Origin: Dendrophyllia cribrosa
Taxonomy: Eukaryota; Cnidaria; Anthozoa; Scleractinia; Dendrophylliidae
Reading direction: 5' to 3'
NCBI GenBank assembly: GCA_024195265.1
Contig: JAJLRJ010000001.1
Location: forward strand, 59,662,289-59,726,288
DNA: 64,000 bases
Of the stretch, positions 35,773-45,559 are shown one piece after another. Position numbers and translations under genes: made by a program. The number at the start of each line of letters is the position of its first letter. Position 1 is the stretch's first letter. A model generated the notes under the pieces. It saw only the letters and a list, made by a program, of their open reading frames with translations, searched no databases and was not told the origin of the DNA.

Positions 35773-36975
35773 GTCAACAAAGAAAACTGTCTATCACCAG
35801 GCCGGGTAACCTGTCACAGAGCAATACAACAGGACAAGAAAGCCAAAAAACGAAAGCAGCGCGATGAAACGAGAGAAGCAAAACGAAGGAGGATCGAGTT
35901 GAAAGAAGAAAGGTGCAACAGTCAATACCAGAGTACAGTGAAGGAAGGAGCAACATACGAGAGGGATATAGGCCTGTGGCACAGCTGTGATGTAGAGGGA
36001 ATTCCATCCCCCATTGCAGCACCACAGAGTGAATGTTTGCCCTCCATAAATTCATCACTACAGATCATGTTTGATGTGGAGACAACAAGCCTTGGTAATT
36101 ACTTTCACCATAAACATAAAATGAGTTTCATCTTTGAAAACATAGGTAATATGATTCCATCCCAAAAGATGTTATATAATGTAATAATTAATTTCTTAAA
36201 TTTTGACTTGTTTTTAGCCAGACATATTGTCATGGTAATGGACATACATGTAGCTCAACCAAACTTCCAATTGAAATAATAAACTCTGCACCCTTGACTT
36301 TAAAATACATTGCCAATCATATAGTACTTAACTTAGTACTTATTCAATGCCAATGTCAGGATTTAAGTCCATGAATAAAGTGTTAATTTTTATTGGTATT
36401 TTGCATTTCAGCCACTGATGCTGACATCATTCAATTATCAGCTGTCCATAACAGAGATGAATTTGACGTGTACATCTTGCCTGAGAAGAGAATTAGTGCT
36501 GCAGCATCACGAGTGCACCAGCTAACAGCAACACAGGGACGTTTGTTCCACAAGGGGAAGCCAGTGCTTGCAGAAGGAGCAAAAGAAGCCCTCCAGAAGT
36601 TTGTCACATGGCTTAAGGATAAAAAGAAGCCAGTAGTTCTATTTGCACACAATGCAAAATCCTTTGACAGCAAACGAATTATTCATTCCTTGAAAAGTGT
36701 AACCTTCTCAGTTCCTTCCAAGATTGCGTTTTGGGTTTTGTTGATACCCTGACATTATTTAAAAAAACACTGCCCCTTAGAGAGAAGTACTCTCAGGAAA
36801 GTTTGGTTTCTGATATTCTTGGCATTTCATATGGTGCTCATGATTCCCTTGAAGATGTCCGGGCTCTCCAAAGCTTGTGACCTACAAAGAAGTAACGAGA
36901 AAACAAATTCTTGAATCTAGTTTTACCACAAATTTTGCTGTGAGTAGCACAAAGTACCACTTTAACAAGGCTTAA
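35773..36975 (+). pseudogene. DEDDh 3'-5' exonuclease module of the TTAA element, frameshifted
   Basis: The acceptor AAACAG at 35767-35772 opens an exon with SPGRVTCHRA, then a very basic KR-rich linker, 'EGATYERDIGLW', and FDVETTSL (motif ExoI, Asp-x-Glu). After an intron (about 36096-36411) comes DADIIQLSAV, then FAHNAKSFDSK (ExoII Asp). The frame shifts near 36690, continues GFVDTL, and reaches AHDSLEDVRAL (ExoIII, His and Asp). It shifts again near 36872, where one A seems missing, and ends at TAA 36973-36975. The closest pattern known to me is the exonuclease-like domain at the end of PML-I and related transposon proteins. All four catalytic acidic positions and the His are visible, so the module was functional before the frameshifts, or these are assembly errors. 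It is probably translated as the C-terminus of the transposase. Confidence 0.7.
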
Positions 36976-39083
36976 TTTACAGTCCCTTCAGCCCCTTATC
37001 ACTACCTGTTGTCAGCAAGGGGATGGGTGGCAAGATTGCAGTTCCGGGTTAATGCTTCGACATTTAAAGCTTGCATTTCAGAGAGGTGGTAAGGAAGGGC
37101 TAAGAAGTGTTTTGTCGGAAAGGATCAATGGGAAGGCAAGGGTGACAACATCTAGCAGAATAATTATGCAAATAAATAACTACTTTGAAAAATAGATAAA
37201 TAAATGCAAGGATAATGTACAATGTAAAGTCGTTAAGGGTCCAAAACCTTTCACTCTAAGTGTAAACACTGCATGATGCGGTAATTTTTCCATCTGATTA
37301 TTTAAGACCACTCAAATAATGACAAGTTCAAATGGTTATAAAATCAACGAACAGTTGAACTTGTGTATCTTTGGGTTTGTAAGAGACGTCTGTGTTATAC
37401 TGTTAAAGAAAGTGCATTCTTCGCATTGTTTTGTTTCAAAAGTGTCAGGTGCACCCTTTAATAAGTTATAATGAGCTTCCTCTAAAAGAGGCCCATGTCC
37501 CAAATTATATGAACAAATACAAGTACATGTACAGGGCTTATTCAGAATTTGAAATTATCTTGTTTGTCTCACATGAGTCAATTATCTTTAAGAAGCAATA
37601 AAATCCAGTTAAACTATTTTCAAAAAACAGGTTCATTGGAAACAAGTGGTAGATTTTCATTCATTTTGTTTGTTTCAGACTTCAAGGATCCATTCATGAG
37701 ATGCATTTGTCGGTTTACAATAATTTTGAACTTAACGGTTTCCATAATTATACCGTAAAACCCGGTTATATAAGCCCTAGGATCATACAACTTCGTAAGC
37801 GTTTTTTGGCTTTTACGCCAAAAAAAAAAACGATGTAATAAGCGTTGTTTTAGTTAATATTTGTTGCTATTATGTAAAGCAGTGTAAAGAAAACTGTGTT
37901 TTGTTACCAAACTGATTGGCCTTTAGCCAATGCCTTAAAAATAGACGACCTGAATTATTTATCGATTAAATTAATAATTAATTCCTTGTAAAATAATACC
38001 ACGGCTTTGAACAGATATTCTGTGTACATGTAAATATTTCTCAAGCAGATTTGTAGCAAAATAAATGCTCAATCCATGCAATAAGAACCTTTACTCGAGC
38101 TTGATGTAAATTTAATTAAGGAACATTGCAATAAAAAGTCACGTGAAACACTCAAATCGACACATTGTACATGCTTACCTGATTCTTGGTTGAGCTGGGT
38201 CGATAAAACCAAAACCAAAATAATACAGCAAAAGAACGCGAATCCCATCCATCACACAACTCTCTCACCTTGTTCACGGCTTGTTTCGTCGCATCGCGCA
38301 TGTAGAAACATAACTCAAAGCTTTGTTGGTACCTGGAATTATTCCTAAGGGTTCTATAGACGGACGACTGCATTTTGGTGTTAAAACAATCAAAGTAAAC
38401 GCTCAAGATCAAGAACAACTCAACGACATCGACAATCGAACACGTGAAAACCCTCCGAAGAACTGGCGTTTTCGTGAAGAGAATTATGGATATGTTACTT
38501 GGTTAGATTCCAGGCTTTCTCGACGTGTCACGCAAAACGTGACTTTGAAATTCTGTCATCAACTACCCAACTTCATCTGCCGTTTACTTTCTTAAAAGGT
38601 CGGTGACCCCCATTCTTTTTTGATAGATTATTTTATTTGAAATTCTCTACAGACTATGAAAAAATAAACAAAAAATCAATGTAGAAGTTTAAATTTTTCC
38701 CATTTTTCTACCCACGCGACATCGAATCCTACGAACTTGCGACTGTCAGAATTTGCCGATACTATCGTTTACAGATCGAGTTTGCTTCAAGGGACGTCTC
38801 CAGTTGAACGAATTTGCTTAGTAGACCCACTCATACAAAACTCGGCACAGAAAATTGCATTTTAGAGATTCATTAACAATATTTTTAGACTGAAAGACAT
38901 TGGGGCCACATCGAGTAGGGAAGGCCGATTTTACGAATTAGGGTCATCTTTGAGATATCTTATTTCCGAAACGAAGTCGGTGACCCCCCATTTTTTTTGC
39001 ATTTCTTACACGAGTAACTCATTGCCTAACTGCAGTAAAAGTTTAAAAAAAATCAATGTTGGAAGATTTTCGCGCGAACGTCC
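36976..39083. other. 3' part of the TTAA element
   Basis: No clear gene. On the minus strand, 38261-38418 reads MQSSVYRTLRNNSRYQQSFE and ends at a good donor (AACAAG|GTGAGA), which might be a first exon of an opposite-strand gene, but no further exon is recognised. A direct repeat of GTCGGTGACCCCC lies 370 bases apart, and a small hairpin (CGTTTTTTGGC / GCCAAAAAAAAAACG) lies at 37799-37832. Confidence 0.4.
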
Positions 39084-39087
39084 TTAA

Positions 39088-40520
39088 GTAGCTGAAAATG
39101 GGCCAGGTATTCTGCCCCTTCATGTATTGTAAAGCTTTGCAGGTATAAACTTACATGTATATGTAATAACGTGTGTTCATGCATTGACCTGTGTTATTGT
39201 AACTCTCTGTAAATATACCCTAGTGTACATTTCTCAAAACTGATCTTTTTCGATTCATTTTCTATCAAGTCGTGGCAGTTTAAAGTGAAATATATCCCAC
39301 CATTTTTGTAAAACTAAACTGATTTGAGTATTAAGCATTTCGGAAATCAATTGAATTTGATATTTGTTACATGTACAGTATATAAGTTTTAATAAAAATG
39401 AATCTTTTCGAGATTGTTGATCTTTTCCTTTTTTAATCTTCGTTTTCGGCCAGAAAATTACATAAAAATCGGCAGTGGCCGGACCACGGACGCGCCGGAC
39501 CAGGGGCCACATACTGTACATGTAGATTCATGCCAGAAATGCACGCATGGTTGACAGTACAAATTAAATCGAAACGCTACCCAGCGGTAAAAACATACCT
39601 GCAAAGATGCGTGGGTTCTTCTTCATTCTTTTAGGGCATTTTGTATTGAGATTTCCACTGAATAAAGCCGTTTTAAGGCTCGAAGCCTCGCAAGGAGTCG
39701 AACTCGACCGCCATTCGACCGTTGAAAAATCCCGCCTTCGCCGCCTTCGGGTCAGTGGCCTTCATTATTCAACGGTGGATGCGTCATGTATAGGGACATA
39801 GATTGTACCCTTTCATACGCCCTGAGTTGCATGGATTAAATTACCGGAAATATTTTGGAGAATTAACTCGAGCCGTCAGAGGAAACTTAAAACAATTCGA
39901 GTTAATAAAATTTCAACTAATTGGAGGTAACGAATAATTGTAATAGAGCGAAGCAGGGGAAAACTACATTTAGTTCTAGCTATCGAGAAGTTCGATACTG
40001 TGACTCTCTAGCCCTAGAGGAGGCGCGAAGCGCCGATGCTGGCACGCGTGTTTCAGCTTTTCGTGCTCCTCCCTCGAACGTTAGAGAAAGTTAGTGAAAG
40101 AAACCGACTGTCTGTTACTCGGTCGCTCGATCGGTCGATTGGATGTAAACTTTTATGGTTAATTCCTCTGACCAGTGGGTATGTACTAATTTTTCGCGTT
40201 TGGACCGCAGTTTGGAATCCTCTGAAAGCACAAGCTGTAGAAAACGAAACCGATCTGCGGAATTGAGGGGGGGGGTGAGAGTGAGCCCGGAGGGAAAATG
40301 TTTGAGACTGTAAAACATTTCGGCCTTTAAGACATTAATTTTTAAAGCAAAAAGGGGAAGGGGACAACCACCGCTGGAATTCAAATTGATATTTCAAGAC
40401 TTTAATAGGAAAATGCTACAGAACGGTAAATGTTATGGTACGTGGCTCAACATTTACTTGTACCCTTCACATTATCGTTGCCACGAATTACCACCTTATT
40501 ACCCACGATCTGCTGCCTTA
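39088..40520. other. Right arm of giant element, no gene
   Basis: No coding region with a recognisable domain. The GC-rich stretch at 39670-39760 includes mirrored CGAAGCCTCG / CGCCTTCG words but no long repeat. Confidence 0.45.
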
Positions 40521-40521
40521 C

Positions 40522-40594
40522 GGCCTCGTGGTTCAAGCGGTAGAGCGACGGAAGATCTGATTCGGAGGTCGTGGGTTCGAATCCCACCGAGGTC
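40522..40594 (+). tRNA. tRNA-like sequence, Arg(TCT)-like, probably a SINE or pseudo-tRNA
   Basis: 73 bases fold as a tRNA. Acceptor GGCCTCG pairs with CGAGGTC (one G-U), D arm GTTC/GAGC, anticodon arm CGGAA/TTCGG with one mismatch, variable AGGTC, and a perfect T arm GTGGGTTCGAATCCCAC. The loop GATCTGA would give anticodon TCT, but the base before it is A instead of the invariant T, and the D arm is followed by two linker bases. A and B boxes are intact and T-rich sequence follows (GATTTTTTC, a polymerase III terminator). Most likely tRNA-derived. Confidence 0.55.
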
Positions 40595-40599
40595 AAAGA

Positions 40600-41360
40600 T
40601 TTTTTCTTTTCCTCGTGTGGTCCCTCATTTCCCTACTGAGGCTAACGCTCAGTGCAGGGAAATTTATGGGTTGACCTTAGTACTATAATTTACACACAGA
40701 GTTAATTCTCTGATTCCTTGTTATTTGTAAATGTTGATTACAGTACGGTAAATGTTGCCAGTCCACAAAAAAATCCTCCATACATAGGCCTCTTCCATTA
40801 TTAGTTCGTCGCTATTTTAAAGACGATATCTGATTGGTCAGATCAAACTGCGCGGTCATGAAAACGAAAATAAAAATAACCTTTACAGCATGGCCGCTAA
40901 CTAATAACATATTTCAAATTAATATCATGGGGTACGGGGTTCTGTTCTCTTACTTCATTTTCTCTTGAGTTTCATTATTTTGTATAAATAAAGTCCAGTT
41001 TTGTCTCGGCCAGTCTAAATTTACCCTTTTTATCAGTCTTGTTTATAATTATACTGGTTTTAACTTAAGGCGCCGAAAATAGAAGCTTGCATATACGAAA
41101 TGGGCGAAACGTGTGTAGTTTTGCGCCCAATTTATAAATGGAAATTGGCAACCTTTATCTTTATTTCTAAAATTGCGAACAAAACATTCGACGAAAGTTA
41201 TTCAAGGTGGTGTCCCTATGTGTCCCGTCAATCGATCTGCTCTCAAGCGCTTTTATATCCTTGAGTTTTTCTACTGAACTGCGTAAGTAAACCTTAAATT
41301 TCACACATATCGTATCGTAGTTTCACGGGTTGGCTCAAATGAGCCTTTCATTCGATTTAC
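40600..41360. other. Spacer before right array
   Basis: No gene recognised. GGGAAATTTATGGG and CTGAGGCTAACGCTCAG-like small palindromes follow the tRNA-like unit and may be the SINE body. Confidence 0.4.
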
Positions 41361-41364
41361 ATGT

Positions 41365-42110
41365 TCTTTACAATGTTCCTTACAGACTCTCTTTTTCGAT
41401 TTACAAGCTATTTACAGGTTAGCCTCCCTTTTTGTATTTACATGTTATTTACAGGATAGCCGCTTTTTTATTTACATGTTATTTACAGGGTTCCTTACAG
41501 GCTCCCTTTTTTATTTACATGCTATTTACAGGTTAGCCTCCCTTTTTCGATTTACATGTTATTTACAGGATAGCCTCCCTTTTTCGATTTACATGTTATT
41601 TACAGGATAGCCTCTTTTTTATTTACATGTTATTTACAGGGTTCCTTACAGGCTCCCTTTTTTATTTACATGTTATTTACAGGTTAGCCTCCCTTTTTCG
41701 ATTTACATGTTATTTACAGGTTAGCCTCCCTTTTTCGATTTACATGTTATTTACAGGTTAGCCTCCCTTTATCGATTTACATGTTATTTACAGGTTAGCC
41801 TCCCTTTATCGATTTACATGTTATTTACAGGTTGGCCTCCCTTTTTCGATTTACATGTTATTTACAGGGTTCCTTGCAAGCACCGTTTTACGATTTACAT
41901 GTTATTTACAGGTTAGCCTCTTTTTTATTTACATGTTATTTACAGGTTAGCCTCCCTTTTTCGATTTACATGTTATTTACAGGTTAGCCTCCCTTTTTCG
42001 ATTTACATGTTATTTACAGGATAGCCTCCCTTTTTCGATTTACATGTTATTTACAGGGTTCCTTGCAAGCTCCGTTTTACGATTTACATGTTATTTACAG
42101 GGTCTAGATA
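41365..42110 (-). repeat. Right subterminal minisatellite array
   Basis: About 20 units of TTTTCGATTTACATGTTATT plus TACAGG(A/T)TAGCCTCCC, exactly the reverse complement of the left array unit. A few units carry the longer GGGTTCCTTACAGGCTCCC form, also seen mirrored on the left. From 42110 to 42340 the units break down into scattered ATTTACATG boxes leading to the terminus. Confidence 0.95.
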
Positions 42111-42355
42111 CTGTAAATGTGTGTGAAATAATTTCCATGTTATTTACATGACCCTTTTTTTTCTCACTGTAACAAGAACCATGTAAATAACTATTTACAG
42201 TAGATTTACATGTGTGCTCAAACCTGTAAATTTCATGTAAATTTTATTTACAAAACCCTAACATGTAAATCGCAGTTTACAAAGTATGTAAATCCATAAA
42301 TCCATGTTGTAAATTTATTTTTACATGTGCATGTAAATTTTTAACTTTTCCTGTG

Positions 42356-42358
42356 ATA
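42356..42358 (+). repeat. ATA target-site duplication, right
   Basis: Partner of 26414-26416, immediately after the terminal TTTTCCTGTG. It is followed by a pentamer patch. Confidence 0.6.
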
Positions 42359-42360
42359 AC

Positions 42361-42412
42361 TGACCTGACCTGACCTGACCTGACTGACCTGACCTGACCT
42401 GACCTGACTGGA
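42361..42412 (+). repeat. TGACC pentamer repeat
   Basis: About ten copies of CTGAC/TGACC in two runs (ACTGACCTGACC...), abutting the right end of the giant transposon. Confidence 0.9.
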
Positions 42413-43104
42413 ATAGACTCAAACTATTATAAAGGTATTGTAAATTTCACTCCTACGATCAATTCTACAAAGTGTTGCAAGTTTTTTTGGCCATATCAAA
42501 TCAGTAGGTTTGCAATAATAACTAGTTTTAGACTAGCAATTAAACAAGTAACTTCTTGCGCCAAAAAACTGAACATCACGAAAAGCAAAATAAACATTCT
42601 TTTCATCGAGCACGTGGAGTAGTTGTGAATTTCAGACCTTTTGCAAACATTGGTTTTAACTAAAAATAACACTGCTCCGCTTTATGCTATTTGTCACCAT
42701 TCGAGGCTAAAAGATAAATGGATATTTATTGAACTTCGCTAGGAAAAGGAATTAGGTAAGCTTACTTGCAAGCCAAGATGAGTAAGCTAACATGTATTTT
42801 AGATCATCATTGAATTGTTGCGTGGACTCACCCGAGCGACTCACTCAAGGGATGTCAAAGCGCCTTCTGACATGTTGAAGGTCTGAAAATAGCATTTTTT
42901 TTATTACTTTTAGCATTAACATGTATAAACAACAACAAACGAAAATAAACTTACCAACCAAAGCAGTGTGGTGAGAATCACAATCCGTACGTGTACTGAG
43001 AGCCAGAGAAGCGTCGCGTGAGATGACACGAGGATACCCACGAACGAAAATGCAAAGCGCATGTCTACGGCTTCCGCCGCCCTATAATTGCGTCTGCAAA
43101 TCCA
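42413..43104. other. Interval without gene
   Basis: No gene or repeat recognised apart from ordinary AT-rich sequence. Confidence 0.45.
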
Positions 43105-43654
43105 ATTCTTGGTTTTCACTTTCGTCATATCAAAATTCGGAAGCATTAAACAATAGATTTATGGAATTGTAGAGAGTTTAAAACTACACATCTTGGCCAA
43201 ATTTTGAAGTGCAAAAGCATTTCGTTCAAGAGTTATAGGCGAACGAGTATTAGACATTTTTAGTAAGAAATGTATGGAGCGGCCATCTTTGTGCCCCACT
43301 CAGGGGCACAAAGATGGCGGCCAAAAATTCAAAGTCTTAATTACACCAAAAATCAAATCAAAACATATTGTATTTGCTTTAAGCTCCATTACCTCAGCTT
43401 ATAAGCACTTATAACGCGAACAATAACTTTCAGCTGATTCAATTTCGTTTATTTTCACGACTTATCTGAAATAGCGTGACGAATTGCGCGACACATTTGA
43501 AACGTTTGTAAATCGGAAGCAAAACATCGTTAAAACCTGAAACTTTTTGTGGAAGATTAGAACACTAGTATCCACATACCTTGTTAAAAACAGCTTTGTA
43601 GGATGTATACTTTAGATTTTGGAATTTTTATGACGTCATGTGAAAACCAAGAAT
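43105..43654. mobile_element. MITE with ATTCTTGGTTTTCAC ends
   Basis: Left end ATTCTTGGTTTTCACTTTCG and right end, reverse-complemented, ATTCTTGGTTTTCACATGAC, followed by CGTCAT in both. Inside, 43272-43322 is a second strong hairpin (GGCCATCTTTGTGCCCC / GGGGCACAAAGATGGC). Non-autonomous. Confidence 0.7.
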
Positions 43655-43898
43655 ACGGCGTCTCAAAATGGCGCCCTTAGCTACGAACTTCAACTTCCAT
43701 TTTCTCCAAAATTCACAAACAATGAACGCTCATTTTTTGGAATTGTACATAACAATGTTATATCTACTAACTGACTTAAAATAAATGTAATATTACTTTT
43801 TACCTCTCAGCCAATTGTACCAAAAGAACAACTTAAAATTCTCAAGTCAAACTCTGCTTCATGTGGAATATTAAACCCAAGTAACAAGTCAGGACTAG

Positions 43899-44918
43899 TT
43901 TGATGTTGCCTACATCATCCTCTTTCTCGCTACCTATCTACATAACTTCTTTGTTATTTATTTGGTGAGAACAAGTAAAAAGTTAACACAGTCCACGTTT
44001 AACTATCTTATCATCGACATGGCCCGCGCTGCAGATGTCATTTGCGTGGTTTTAGCAACAGTGTTGTCTTTATCGCACGTTTCTGTTCGTTCGCAATGGT
44101 TTCCCGGTATATTTGGGAAATTATGTTGCAAAATTATTCATTTTCTGTTTGTCTTGTCCATCGATATCTCATTTTTTACGCTCGTTACAATGTCTGTGGA
44201 TCGATACCTGGTAATTGTCCACGCAATGAGAATGTCGATGACCCCAATTTAACTACAAAACGATGTATCGCTGCTATCTGGATAACTTCAGCACTTGCAG
44301 CTTCTACTTGTTTTTGTAAAATGGACACAGCGAAATATAATGATGCAAACGATTGCAAATCGACATGGAGTAATGATCGTGATGACCAGTTATAGACGCT
44401 TTTAATAATTACCACGATGCATCATTTTCCGCTAATGACGTCAAACATATTCTTTTGAATTGCAAGAGAATTCAAAAGAATATGTTTGACGTCATTAGCG
44501 GAAAATGATGCATCGTGGTATTTATTAAAAGTGTCTATAATACAGCACTATTGATGAATGCACCAAGTTTGCAATATACTATGCCATCCCTGTGCTTGCA
44601 ATAGCGTCGACAAATGCCACACGGTTGGCCGCTATGTCATGGTGATTTTGAGGTTTTTGGGTTAAAACTGCCCTAAATTAAAACTAAGTTCCTTTTCATA
44701 CTGTAAACTCCCAGCTTCAATTCCATTGCGTTTCCTTTGGCTTTATCGACCCAATAAATGATTTTGTTTTTAATAATGAATTTCGGCGAGGTCTTCGAAA
44801 AGCTCTTGGATGGAAAGTCAAGAAAATGAGGAAATATGTTTTTCAAGAAAACCTTGCATTCGAGGCCAGGGCGATAGAAAACAATACTGATGTTGTAAAG
44901 GAAAACGAAGACAAGTAG
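43899..44918 (+). pseudogene. Broken class A GPCR related to the two intact ones
   Basis: The pieces of a seven-transmembrane receptor appear in order. TM1 is VAYIILFLATYLHNFFVIYL and TM2 contains YLIIDMARAADVICVV. WFPGIFGKLCCKII leads into TM3 with VDRYLVIV, the DRY motif. After a frame change comes a loop-2 stretch (NDCKSTWSNDRDDQ). The reading is then interrupted by a palindromic MITE (44390-44540) and resumes with a TM5 piece (FAIYYAIPVLAIASTNATRL). TM6 is not recognisable. The end is intact: FGFIDPINDFVFNNEFRRGL, with DPxxDF in the NPxxY position, helix 8 and an acidic tail to TAG 44916-44918. PGI.G...CKII is shared with the intact receptors, so it is an old paralogue. Confidence 0.75.
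44390..44540. mobile_element. Palindromic MITE inside the GPCR pseudogene
   Basis: Two arms of about 71 bases starting TTATAGACGCTTTTAATAA, nearly perfectly complementary, around the 7-base centre GCAAGAG. TA at each end (44393-44394 and 44536-44537) fits a Tc1/mariner-type TA duplication. Its ends resemble those of the hairpin element at 54986-55168 (TAGACCGCTTTC). Confidence 0.85.
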
Positions 44919-44997
44919 CCTGCAGTGCTTGCGTTTTTTTTTTTGTGCGCAAGTGCTGATTTTAGTGTTTGGTCGCCATTTTGGTTTTGCACAACGT

Positions 44998-45060
44998 CGG
45001 GGGCTTGAAGGAGTGAGAGGGGGTGGAGAGGGGGAGGAGTGAGAGGGGGTGGGAGTTGAG
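44998..45060 (+). repeat. G-rich purine tract with duplicated GGAGTGAGAGGGGGTGG
   Basis: Five or more runs of at least four G with short A/T/A-G spacers, in two direct copies (45009 and 45035). The plus strand could form a G-quadruplex. No gene around it (44919-45559) was recognised. Confidence 0.7.
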
Positions 45061-45559
45061 GTGAGGAGAAAGGTCTGTGATACCAGGAAATACCCCCTCT
45101 TATATAATTCTTAATTAATGTGATCACATATGATACTGCGCTTTATTCCCAGGAACGCATACTTCGCGCTTAACTACTGTATTTAAAACGGCTGCGTTTG
45201 ATTTCTTTACTTTTTAGTTTCAAGCTTTCAAGCTTTCCATTTCAATGCTGCCCTCTTTATGAAATTATTTGAATTGCCTCTACCTCAAAGGACAAAACTG
45301 TGGTTTGCCATGACATTATTTTGTAGTCCGTTGTAATTTAATCAACCTATTTGCGCAATTGCATGGAATGCCAGATAAACATCTGACAGCGGGAGTTTTC
45401 CAGGCAGAGAAAAAACTTACAAAATTGTATTATACAAGCGTTTGCCAATAGATTACCAGAGTATTCGAACAGTCGAAACCGTGAAGGTTAAGTTCAAAAG
45501 AGCTAAAATACCAATGTATCAATTAAAATCATCACCAGCGAGGGGGAATCATGAAGCTA

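Larger units (their letters stand above)
32331..39087 (+). mobile_element. TTAA-flanked autonomous-type DNA transposon (Kolobok-like), 6.76 kb, nested
   Basis: Both boundaries read TTAAGGACGTTCGCGC facing inward: 32331 on the plus strand and 39087 reading back on the minus strand. TTAA is the target duplication of Kolobok and piggyBac elements, and the protein it carries is not piggyBac-like. Inside, in order, are a 93-base leader, a five-exon transposase (32428-35302), an exonuclease module (35773-36975) and about 2.1 kb of 3' sequence with a direct repeat (GTCGGTGACCCCC at 38603 and 38970). The element sits in the middle of the 15.94-kb CACTG transposon. Whether it jumped in or was captured cannot be told from one copy. 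Confidence 0.8.
26417..42355. mobile_element. Giant CACTG-ended DNA transposon (CACTA/EnSpm-like), 15.94 kb
   Basis: The left end reads CACTGGAAAAGTTGAAAATT. The right end, reverse-complemented, reads CACAGGAAAAGTTAAAAATT, and the match continues into TTACAT. The 3-bp sequence ATA is repeated outside both ends. Immediately inside each end lies a long array of 37-44-base units built on TGTAAATAACATGTAAAT, and the two arrays are in mirror orientation. CACTA elements are known for 3-bp target duplications, CACTA/CACTG ends and subterminal repeat arrays bound by their own DNA-binding protein. All three features are visible, but here the arrays span about 0.8 kb each, far longer than those I know from plant elements. 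No transposase of its own is evident. The only large gene inside belongs to a nested TTAA element (32331-39087). The interior also holds several MITEs. Confidence 0.8.

Noticed and set aside
32428..36975. Idea that the Mutator-like transposase is the giant CACTG element's own transposase
   Set aside because: The gene lies between its own exact TTAAGGACGTTCGCGC ends, so it belongs to a nested TTAA element. A trans role is possible but unsupported.
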